Below are positions 51,829 to 59,144 of a stretch of DNA of 64,000 nt, piece by piece. How positions within the stretch are numbered: the first letter of the stretch is position 1; each line of letters opens with the position of its first letter. Under the pieces are notes generated by a model. The model saw nothing but the letters and a program-made list of their open reading frames with translations. It was not told where the DNA came from and made no database searches. A program made the position numbers and the translations under genes. This DNA comes from Pseudovibrio sp. Tun.PSC04-5.I4 (GTDB taxonomy: Bacteria; Pseudomonadota; Alphaproteobacteria; Rhizobiales; Stappiaceae), in assembly GCF_900104145.1 (NCBI RefSeq), contig NZ_FNLB01000001.1, positions 629,231-693,230 on the forward strand. The letters are read 5' to 3'.

Positions 51829-52511
51829 ATAGGCCGCTGCAACACATTCGATGAAAGGTCCAATGTGCTGTAGACGCCAACTTCTCCGCCAAATGCTTTC
51901 GCACTGCCTTGGAAAACCCCATCGTTATCTGTGATAGCTGCATCCAGACCGACATAGAATCCGAATGTAGAGTTGGAAGTGAATTCAACATCTGCACCAA
52001 ATTGAGCGTTGAACTCTCCTGAAACGCCCAAACCGCTTTCATTCAAAAGAGTGACAGACCCCGAAGTCCAGAATCCAAGTTCATCATGAGAACGCTGAAG
52101 TGCGCTCAGAACAACACGGTTTGAGTTGCGCATTTTTTGCCGAAGCGACCGCTCTGTCTCCAACTGTGCATTCCGCTGCAGCGCTTTGAGAGTATCCGAT
52201 AAGGTCACTTCTCCCAAGAACAACACAAGGTGCAGCGTAGATTCCTTCTGAATATTGTAGTCGGAGAGTGTTCGTCCACCCTCAAGCTGCTTGCCCGCAA
52301 AAATCAGTCGTTGCTGGTCAGGTGGAATACCCTCTTTGTCCTGAATTTTAGCTTTGACATTGTCGATGGTATCGGAAGCCTCTACCTTCAGCGTGATCGT
52401 CTTACCCGTTAATGTCTTGACGAAGATCTGCATGGCAGACGCATCAGCTATTGTGCCCAACAAACAAAATGCCATTGATAAAATCAAAATACGCAAGTGA
52501 GGGAGATGCAT
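51825..52511 (-). CDS. Exported ubiquitin fused to a helical linker and the start of an outer-membrane beta-barrel
   Basis: 228 residues. Residues 1-26 are a Sec signal (HLPHLRILILSMAFCLLG, then cleavage site ADASA). Residues 27-102 align without a gap to eukaryotic ubiquitin; from memory of the human sequence, 68 of 76 positions are identical. Changes are E16K, P19A, E24D, D52G, R72F, R74G, G75E and G76V. All seven ubiquitin lysines and the L8/I44/V70 patch are kept; the conjugating LRLRGG tail is LFLGEV. Residues about 104-145 are a charged helix, and beta strands follow (GSVTLLNESGLGVSGEF) until a stop at 51825. The barrel goes on in another frame. This is the layout of a classical autotransporter with ubiquitin as its passenger. 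Confidence 0.93.
   Translation of the reverse strand: MHLPHLRILILSMAFCLLGTIADASAMQIFVKTLTGKTITLKVEASDTIDNVKAKIQDKEGIPPDQQRLIFAGKQLEGGRTLSDYNIQKESTLHLVLFLGEVTLSDTLKALQRNAQLETERSLRQKMRNSNRVVLSALQRSHDELGFWTSGSVTLLNESGLGVSGEFNAQFGADVEFTSNSTFGFYVGLDAAITDNDGVFQGSAKAFGGEVGVYSTLDLSSNVLQRPM
52206..52433 (-). other. Ubiquitin domain within the exported fusion protein
   Basis: This marks codons for ubiquitin positions 1-76. The methionine codon at 52433 is exactly the first residue after the predicted signal-peptidase site. Long identical runs such as NVKAKIQDKEGIPPDQQRL and RTLSDYNIQKESTLHLVL leave no doubt about homology. There are no introns and only one repeat, unlike eukaryotic polyubiquitin genes. 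Confidence 0.95.
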
Positions 52512-53078
52512 AATAAATATCTTTTATTGATTCAAGTTGAACAATTCTACACATATAAATTTAGAATATCTGATCCTTATCAAAAAATAGATGCGGAAAT
52601 CAACTTTGGGATATTTCATGAATTCCTGTAATATCCTCGTATATATTGCTCCAATATTTATCAAAGATCTTGAAGAAACAGAGCGGCATACCTTCCAAAA
52701 GTGCGTGGGCAAAGGGTCTAGGAAAGTAAGGCAACAACCTTTACCTAATAAAGAAAGGTCCAACCCTCCGCGGCTGGATCTTTTATGACGAGGAATCTGT
52801 TGGTATCATCGTTGGACCGCATAATTTAACAGATCAACGCAAAATCTACCACTTCCTTGCAATTCAACGCACATAGCAACGCAGATGGATGATAGTTGGC
52901 TGCTCTAAAACTGGTGTGAGGTTTTCGACTTGTGCCCCTATATCCGTTGGAATCACAAGACGAACAGAAGTCATAATCCCTCCAAGGTTAGGGGTTTTTC
53001 CGGATTCTGGAACCACAATTGCGGTCACCGCCTCGCCAAACTCAGGGCAGACATAAATCCGCCCTGAGTTATCAACGG
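52512..53078. other. AT-rich region upstream of the ubiquitin gene; no well-supported gene
   Basis: About 570 bp. The part next to the ubiquitin gene (52512-52620) is AT-rich and should contain its promoter; the ribosome-binding site there is weak (AAAAGA). A hairpin at about 52755-52784 (AAAGGTCCA/TGGATCTTTT) resembles a plus-strand terminator. A minus-strand frame of up to 55 codons (about 52864-53028, containing GGIMTSVRLVIPTDIGAQVE) could be a small gene, but I cannot support it further. Confidence 0.4.
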
Positions 53079-53885
53079 CTACGCAGCTTCTTGTACAGCA
53101 TACTGGTTTTCCCAGAAAGCACACCAGCGATCACAGAACGCAAAAGCGAGTTCGTGCGCACGGGCATGGTCTTCTGGCATCATGAACTGAGACAGAATAA
53201 CAAGGATATCATTCTGATGCTCATCGTCTTCAGCGTCGGTCTCATCATCTGAGCTACTTCCGTGAGCATTGTAGTATCCCGCATCGACGGAGACACCGAC
53301 TGCACGAGCAGCCTCGCGCATTGGTGGGCTGTACACCATGGCCTCTTCTTCTGTCACCGCGATGTACATCAGGACGCCAAGGAAATCATTCATGATTTCC
53401 TCAACATAGCGGTGAAGTTCTACAGCTGGGGCGCCGCATTTGTAAGCATCACGGCCTTCGCGAGGTACACCCAGTTGATCAATCACCTGCTCAAACAAGA
53501 GGTAATGTGAGTGTTTTGGTGTTCCTTCATAATCACCCTGACCGGCATAAAAGCCGAGTTCATCAAGAAGATTCAGCGTGATAAGGAACCGCGCGGACAT
53601 ATGGTCCATGTTCCGTTTGCTATCAATTTCACGCGTCAAAAACTGCGCCATCAAAATCACATCAGTGAACTGTTTGGTGAGCAGACGAAAATCCATGTGT
53701 AGATCTGTGACAGCAGCTTTAGATAAAACGCCGTTTTGAAGATCAGAAATCACCGGGTGAGAAAATAGCCGATGCTCTTTAATTTCAACCATCAGTTGCT
53801 CGATGAACTTGTAATTCTGCGCGTATCTGTCTGTAGGTGTCTCTGCCTTAATAAGGTCTTGAACGACGTAACGAGTAGCCTTCAT
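53079..53885 (-). CDS. Haem-oxygenase-like (TenA/PqqC/HDO-type) putative diiron protein
   Basis: 268 residues from the ATG at 53885, which has an AGAGGGAAC ribosome-binding site. The helical pattern recalls haem-oxygenase-like oxidases: HPVISDLQNGVLSKAAVTDLH, then LNLLDELGFYAG with a glutamate, GTPKHSHYLLFEQVIDQLG with a histidine, a glutamate-rich helix (IAVTEEEAMVY) and DHARAHELAFAFCDRWC near the end. These could supply E/H/E/D/H metal ligands. A very acidic insert (SSSDDETDAEDDEHQND) is unusual. The assignment is at fold level only. It is the gene upstream of the ubiquitin fusion, on the same strand, 567 bp away. Confidence 0.55.
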   Translation of the reverse strand: MKATRYVVQDLIKAETPTDRYAQNYKFIEQLMVEIKEHRLFSHPVISDLQNGVLSKAAVTDLHMDFRLLTKQFTDVILMAQFLTREIDSKRNMDHMSARFLITLNLLDELGFYAGQGDYEGTPKHSHYLLFEQVIDQLGVPREGRDAYKCGAPAVELHRYVEEIMNDFLGVLMYIAVTEEEAMVYSPPMREAARAVGVSVDAGYYNAHGSSSDDETDAEDDEHQNDILVILSQFMMPEDHARAHELAFAFCDRWCAFWENQYAVQEAA

Positions 53886-54369
53886 AATAAGTTCCCTCTC
53901 CCAAAACATCCTGAGATGACAAATTTGCAAATTCAAAGCTAGTAATTATGCGGGATGATATTAATCATCACTAAGTATATTTATCAACACTACCTCCAAA
54001 AATCCTGCCCACTGAATGGTCTTCATGCAAATTTTGCAATCGCAAAAGGAAAATAAATATAAAATTTCTAGTTGATCCAAATTCATCAAGCTGGAGTGAT
54101 TGATGAATTGCTATATCTCGTAAATATATTCAGGCCTTTGATTTTCTTACTCTAGGTCAATTTTGCACATCACCAAATGTGAACAATATTCATCATTATA
54201 TTTTTACTGTTCGCTCTGAAGCCATGTGCGTTTAATTTATTTCAGCAATGCAGCACGCATTTATTTTTTTTGTGAATCCAAAGGTTATCCAGACTTGTCC
54301 AAGTCTTGTTCAGAGACAGGGAGCGAACTAAACTCTTTTTTGCCCCTATATCGAAAGCCATTCATTCAG
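53886..54369. other. AT-rich divergent promoter region
   Basis: About 480 bp, strongly AT-rich, between divergent genes. An open frame from 54226 runs into the methyltransferase but its first 48 codons do not look like protein. No RNA or operator was recognised. Confidence 0.45.
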
Positions 54370-55110
54370 ATGATTCACCACACAATCTTTACTGACCCTT
54401 CCGTTGCACAGTTTTATGAGCTTGGTGAAGTTGTCCGCTCTGACTATGATTTTTGCAAAGCTCAGGCAGCAAACGCCCGTTCAATTTTGGACTTAGGCTG
54501 CGGAACGGGTGAGCTCACTGTTCAGCTCACAAAAGGACGACACGTCGTTGGGTTGGACCCCGCCACAGCAATGTTGGATATTGCGAGAGCTAGAGCGGGG
54601 GGAGAAAATGTGACGTGGATTGAAGGCGATGCGCGCAACTTCTCTCTCAATGAGCATTTCGATCTTGTAGTCTTGACGGGCCACTCCTTTCAGTTTTTCC
54701 TGAATGAAAAAGACCAACTGTCCGCTTTGAACTGCATAGCAAAACACCTCTCTCCCAATGGGCGCTTTATCTTTGACACCCGCAACCCGGATTTTGGGGG
54801 CCGCAAGACAAGAGAAAAACACGAAACACTGCAGTGTCGTGTGCATCCAGATCTCGGTGAAATCGAAAGCTGGAACATCTCCGAGTACGATGAGGAAAAT
54901 CGTATCCTCAGTTTCGTTAATGTCTACAAACATCTGGAGACGGGCGAGGTCTATAGTGCACCCTCTCAGATCAAATACACCAATCAAAACAAGATCAAGG
55001 CTCTGATAAAACAGGCGGGCCTGCACGTAGATGAATGGCTAGGAGAGTGGACGGGCGAGCCGTACAATCCGGCTTCTCGTGAGATCATCCCGATTGGAAG
55101 AAAAGCGTAG
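54370..55110 (+). CDS. Class I SAM-dependent methyltransferase
   Basis: 246 residues from the ATG at 54370. Motif I is ILDLGCGTGELTVQL (about residues 39-53), followed by VVGLDPATAMLDIARARAGG, the acidic motif WIEGDARNF and LVVLTGHSFQFFLN. The C-terminal part is a beta-rich module similar to small-molecule methyltransferases of the Methyltransf_25 group. Substrate unknown. It sits alone between an AT-rich region and an IS remnant, in accessory DNA. Confidence 0.85.
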   Translation: MIHHTIFTDPSVAQFYELGEVVRSDYDFCKAQAANARSILDLGCGTGELTVQLTKGRHVVGLDPATAMLDIARARAGGENVTWIEGDARNFSLNEHFDLVVLTGHSFQFFLNEKDQLSALNCIAKHLSPNGRFIFDTRNPDFGGRKTREKHETLQCRVHPDLGEIESWNISEYDEENRILSFVNVYKHLETGEVYSAPSQIKYTNQNKIKALIKQAGLHVDEWLGEWTGEPYNPASREIIPIGRKA

Positions 55111-55229
55111 GCCTCGGCGCTCAATACGAGCGAAGGCAAAGCGGATGCCAGAGCCAATGAATAAGGCACCGGTCAACTGGCAATTCCCCAATCTTTGATC
55201 GAGTCGATAAGATCGACAGAGGACGAGCT

Positions 55230-55965
55230 TCGCCGCTTCATGAAATGTACGCGGAGCTCATCCTACAAGAAGAATTTTTGAAAGAAGCTCTGGGAAAAAG
55301 GACGAAGTCCATCTCAACGTAAAGAGATAACCCGCACAGCCGTGGCAACAAGCAGATATCGATTTCTTGGGAGTAAACCAACAGTGTTATCGCTATGAGC
55401 GAGCTTGCCGCATTTACCAGTATTTGGAGCTAAACCTTCGGACCAAACCACGTAAGCGGCAGAAACGGGATAAGCCGAATAAGTTAGAAGCTCCGGCAAC
55501 AACCAATCTAGTTTGGCCAATGGACTTCATGTCTGACAAAAAGGACGACGGTTCAGAACTTTGAATATCCTTGATGACTTCAACTGGGAGAGACCGGCTA
55601 TTGAAGTGGGTATTTCATTCCCAGCACTGCGGATCATACGTGCTTTGAAACAAGTGACGGAATGAGTGGGATGCCTGAGACCAATCGGGTTGGCAATGGG
55701 CCCGAGAAGATCAGTGAACTATTGTTGTTCCGGGTAGAAATCAGGGCATCAGGATTTTGCATATTTAGCCGGCCAACCAGCGCAGGATGCATATATAGAG
55801 CGTTTTAGCCGGACTGTTCGGCAGGAATGACTGGATCAAAATTGTTTTGCAACGATCAAACAAGCCCAGACGGAAACAACCAATTGGCTCTGACCTTACA
55901 ATACCGAACAGCTCATCATGGTCATCCGCGGTGTTACACCCGCAACCAAAATGAGTTTGGCAGCA
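55230..55965 (+). pseudogene. IS3-family (IS407-like) transposase remnant
   Basis: Broken pieces in several frames match IS3 transposase. The C-terminal end of OrfA reads HEMYAELILQEEFLKEALG. OrfB pieces are LGVNQQCYRYE, then YLELNLRTKPRKR, TTNLVWPMDFMSDK, DDFNWERPAIEVGISFPALR, and GQPAQDAYIERFSRTVRQE with TEQLIMVIRGVTPATK at the end. An internal deletion follows CYRYE, and stops interrupt the rest. It is inactive. Terminal inverted repeats were not identified. Confidence 0.85.
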
Positions 55966-56091
55966 TAACTCTACTGCCAAACTCATCCAATAACGGGAGG
56001 ATTACTCCCTCGCACATCCGTGTGAGGGGGTTTCACTTTTCTGTTGCATGGGTATGGTTGGACGAACCCAATATTTCGAGAAGATATTTCC

Positions 56092-56622
56092 ATGGCAACA
56101 ATTCCAATTCCGCAAACGGTACACATTCATGAGTTGGCCGAGAGTGATGCCATTGATTTACTGAAATTTGAAAGAGCCAATAAGTCTTTCTTTGAGAAAT
56201 GGGTTCCAGCTCGCACCGAAGACTATTTTGAACTGGAAAGCCTCAAAGAGATTATCCGCGAGCTTGTTATGGACGAGGATCATTTTTTCCTCGTTAGAAA
56301 CGAAGAGTACCAACTGATCGGCAGAATTAATCTGCGTGCAGCAGGCGCTAGTACTGATGGAGGTGCAGAACTCGGCTATCGCATCGGAGAAGCATTCGGC
56401 GGGAAGGGATTTGCCAAAGCCTCAACCCTCGCGCTTATTCAACATTTGAAGGCGGAAGGCGGGCCGTCCTCCCTAATCGCCTTTGCCGCAGTTAATAATC
56501 CGGCATCCTCAAGCGTCCTCAAAGCCTGTGGCTTCCAACAGGACGCGACAGGCACCAAATCTGTTCAACTGAACGACCAAACGCTGACCCTGCACAAATA
56601 TACACGTCTCCTGGAGGCATAA
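56092..56622 (+). CDS. GNAT-family N-acetyltransferase (RimJ/RimL-like)
   Basis: 176 residues from the ATG at 56092. The acetyl-CoA-binding region is GYRIGEAFGGKGFAKASTLALIQHL (about residues 99-123), after RINLRAAG, and before FAAVNNPASSSVLKACGFQ, the typical RimJ/L C-terminal motif. It acetylates an amine, either a protein N-terminus or a small molecule. An upstream in-frame start at 56044 overlaps a hairpin and is less likely. Confidence 0.88.
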   Translation: MATIPIPQTVHIHELAESDAIDLLKFERANKSFFEKWVPARTEDYFELESLKEIIRELVMDEDHFFLVRNEEYQLIGRINLRAAGASTDGGAELGYRIGEAFGGKGFAKASTLALIQHLKAEGGPSSLIAFAAVNNPASSSVLKACGFQQDATGTKSVQLNDQTLTLHKYTRLLEA

Positions 56623-56737
56623 GTTCGTAAAGTATGCGCTTTTTCTGAACTCTAGCCAGTATTCTTCGCGATAATACAGACGCGGCGAAATCCTTTTTCG
56701 GCTTAATGTCTTCGTCCCAGACGAAAGACGCCGACAT

Positions 56738-57250
56738 ATGGATCTCTATATTATTCAAGCCCTTGGTATAACGGCTTTTGCAGTCAACATGGTTGGCTTT
56801 TCAACTTCCCGAGATCAGTTGCTCCGCAGCCTGATTTTCCTCAGCGCCAGTCTGTTTTGCATACACTACGTATTACTGGGTGCATATGTTGCTGGTCTAA
56901 GCCTTGCGCTTAGCGGTTTGCGATCCTTAATATCGTTGAAATACAAAGGAAATCGCTGGTTTTTTGGCTTTGCTATTGTGCAAACGCTGATGAGCCTTGC
57001 CATTTATGACTCTCCCTTCGACCTTTTACCATGGTCTGCCTCCCTCCTCAACGGCTATGCCATGTTCTGCTTAAGCGGCATCCGTATGCGCGTTGTCATG
57101 CTGGTTGGTGCTGCCCTCTGGTGTTCAAATGCTGTCATCGTCGGGTCCTGGGGCGGCGCAATAAATGACCTGACAAACGGCACACTGTTGCTCGTAACCA
57201 TTTATCGCATGAAAACGGCCACAAATAAGGAAGTGCTTAACCAAGCCTGA
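56738..57250 (+). CDS. YgjV-family inner membrane protein
   Basis: 170 residues with about six transmembrane helices. The start LYIIQALGITAFAVNMVGFSTSRDQLLRSL and SASLFCIHYVLLGAYVAG match the YgjV family of unknown function. It is monocistronic in appearance, 115 bp after the acetyltransferase gene. Confidence 0.8.
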   Translation: MDLYIIQALGITAFAVNMVGFSTSRDQLLRSLIFLSASLFCIHYVLLGAYVAGLSLALSGLRSLISLKYKGNRWFFGFAIVQTLMSLAIYDSPFDLLPWSASLLNGYAMFCLSGIRMRVVMLVGAALWCSNAVIVGSWGGAINDLTNGTLLLVTIYRMKTATNKEVLNQA

Positions 57251-57392
57251 TAAAACCCTCCACCTTTTCACACCAACAATCCATCCCCAGCAAAACAACC
57301 CTAAAAAACGCCGGATTTTCAGAGGTTTGTTCACCGCCTATAACGTTGAAGAGCAGAAATGGCATAACAATAAATCAGGGTTGGAGAGCCGA

Positions 57393-58514
57393 ATGCCCGT
57401 TTATCTGACCGGCCTTGCGACAGCGGTGCCGCCCTACGAATTAACTCAGAACCTGGTGTTGGAGTATGCACGCCGCATCCTCGGTCCAAAGTTCGCCCAG
57501 TTTGAGCGCATGTCTGGCACTTTTTTAAATGCAGGCGTTGAAAAACGCTATTCTCTTGCGCCGCTGGAATGGTTTTTAGAACCACAAAACTGGCGGACAC
57601 GCAATGAGGTGTACCTACGCGGTGGAACAGAACTGTTTATTGATGCTGCCCGAAGAGCGCTCTTGAAGGCAGGCCTGCGTGCACAAGACATAGACACAAT
57701 CGTAACAGTTTCATCCACTGGCATTGCCACCCCAACATTGGAAGCACAGGCATGGAGCCAAATGGGGTTTCGGCAGGATATTCTGCGGGTTCCGGTTTTC
57801 GGCCTCGGTTGCGCTGGCGGTGTATCCGGCATGGCAATCGCGCGCGAGCTTGCCCAAGCCAAACCCGGTACCAACGTACTGCTGGTTGCACTGGAAGCCT
57901 GCACGCTCTCATTCCGGTCTGATCGTCTCACCAAGGCTGATATCATCGCAACTGTATTGTTTGGGGACGGCGCTGCAGCTGCATGCCTTTCCACCAACAT
58001 GCCAGAAGACACGCGCAAAACTATAGAGCTGGGTTCGGGCCAGCAGGAGATTTGGCCCGATACACTCAACATTATGGGCTGGAATGTAGATGAGAGCGGG
58101 CTTGGTGTGGTGTTTGATCGGTCCATTCCTGACTTTGCTAGAGACCATTTCAAAGATGTGACGGATCGCAGGTTATCAGCGCAAGGGTTGTCCATGCAGG
58201 ATCTTACCCGGTTTGTCTGTCATCCCGGCGGCGCTAAGGTTGTTCAAGCGTTGGAGCAAGCACTGGACCTGCCCTCCAATTCCCTTGATGCGGAACGAGA
58301 GGTATTACGGGATTATGGCAACATGTCAGCACCGACTGCTCTGTTTGTTTTAGAACGCGTGCTGGAACAACCAAAACCAGGTCTGATGATGATGTGCGCA
58401 CTCGGCCCGGGTTTTACTGCCTCGTTCCTCCCAATCACGGTTGTGGCGCAGCCATCATCATCTGCAAGCCTTGCCACCGATCACACTGAGCCAACAGGAG
58501 TAATCAATGCCTGA
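57393..58514 (+). CDS. Type III polyketide synthase (chalcone/stilbene synthase family)
   Basis: 373 residues from the ATG at 57393, with GGAG upstream. The catalytic triad is present: cysteine in FGLGCAGGVSG, histidine in FVCHPGGAKVVQ and asparagine in DYGNMSAPTALFV. Bacterial type III synthases condense malonyl-CoA with an acyl starter to alkylpyrones or alkylresorcinols. It overlaps the next gene, an ICMT-type methyltransferase, by 8 bp, the same pairing as srsA-srsB of Streptomyces, which makes methylated phenolic lipids. Confidence 0.92.
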   Translation: MPVYLTGLATAVPPYELTQNLVLEYARRILGPKFAQFERMSGTFLNAGVEKRYSLAPLEWFLEPQNWRTRNEVYLRGGTELFIDAARRALLKAGLRAQDIDTIVTVSSTGIATPTLEAQAWSQMGFRQDILRVPVFGLGCAGGVSGMAIARELAQAKPGTNVLLVALEACTLSFRSDRLTKADIIATVLFGDGAAAACLSTNMPEDTRKTIELGSGQQEIWPDTLNIMGWNVDESGLGVVFDRSIPDFARDHFKDVTDRRLSAQGLSMQDLTRFVCHPGGAKVVQALEQALDLPSNSLDAEREVLRDYGNMSAPTALFVLERVLEQPKPGLMMMCALGPGFTASFLPITVVAQPSSSASLATDHTEPTGVINA

Positions 58515-59007
58515 TGCCTCGCTACCCGCCCTGCTCTTCCTCGCGTTTATCGTCGTTCAACGCCTTTCTGAGCTCGTAATCGCAAAACGCAACACGGCTA
58601 GGTTGCTAAAAAAAGGAGCCCGTGAAGTTGGTGCCAGCCACTATCCGCTTGTTGTGAGCGTTCATGTGGCATGGATACTTTCACTTGTTGTTCTGGGTTA
58701 CAACAAACCGGTCGCAATGCCGTGGCTCTATATTTTTGCGGGCCTACAGATTTTTCGATTATGGATTTTGTTGTCTCTTGGTTCCAGATGGACAACACGC
58801 ATTATTGTGCTCAAGGAGCCTTTGGTGAAAAGGGGTCCATTCGCCTTCATAAAGCACCCCAACTATCTTCTTGTGGCATTGGAGATCTTCACCGCACCGA
58901 TGGTTTTGGGTTTATTCCCCGTTGCCTTTCTGTTTTCCGGCATAAATGGCGCAATACTCGCTCTGCGCATTCGCGTGGAAGATGAAGCTCTGGTAGACCT
59001 CAGGTAA
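58507..59007 (+). CDS. ICMT-family methyltransferase, partner of the type III PKS
   Basis: 166 residues with four to five transmembrane helices. The isoprenylcysteine-methyltransferase signature is VKRGPFAFIKHPNYLLVALEI with RIRVEDEAL at the C-terminus, where SAM is bound. In type III PKS operons such enzymes O-methylate the lipid product in the membrane. The 8-bp overlap with the PKS gene supports this. Confidence 0.87.
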   Translation: MPDASLPALLFLAFIVVQRLSELVIAKRNTARLLKKGAREVGASHYPLVVSVHVAWILSLVVLGYNKPVAMPWLYIFAGLQIFRLWILLSLGSRWTTRIIVLKEPLVKRGPFAFIKHPNYLLVALEIFTAPMVLGLFPVAFLFSGINGAILALRIRVEDEALVDLR

Positions 59008-59056
59008 CATGAGTTTCTCCGTAAAACTTAGTTAAGTGCTTGAACTGGATAAAACA

Positions 59057-59072
59057 TAGTGATATATCACTA
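59057..59072. promoter_or_regulatory. 16-bp perfect palindrome (TGATATATCA core) upstream of the semialdehyde dehydrogenase gene
   Basis: TAGTGATATATCACTA is perfectly self-complementary and lies 72 bp before the start at 59145. Its 10-bp core equals the operator at 1271-1280 in front of the peptide ABC operon, pointing to a shared regulator. Confidence 0.65.
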
Positions 59073-59144
59073 TCCAATTACCATGCGAGTTGATCACGGT
59101 TGCTCGCTAATCTGACTTATCAAAGTTTTTGTGCCGAGGTCATC

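Noticed and set aside
52206..52433. Ubiquitin as eukaryotic contamination of the assembly
   Set aside because: It is in frame with a bacterial signal peptide upstream and a barrel downstream, is a single unit without intron or polyubiquitin repeat, and has a bacterial-type export site exactly at its first residue.
52524..52788. Overlapping short frames on both strands upstream of the ubiquitin gene
   Set aside because: Neither has a ribosome-binding site or a family resemblance, and they overlap a terminator-like hairpin.
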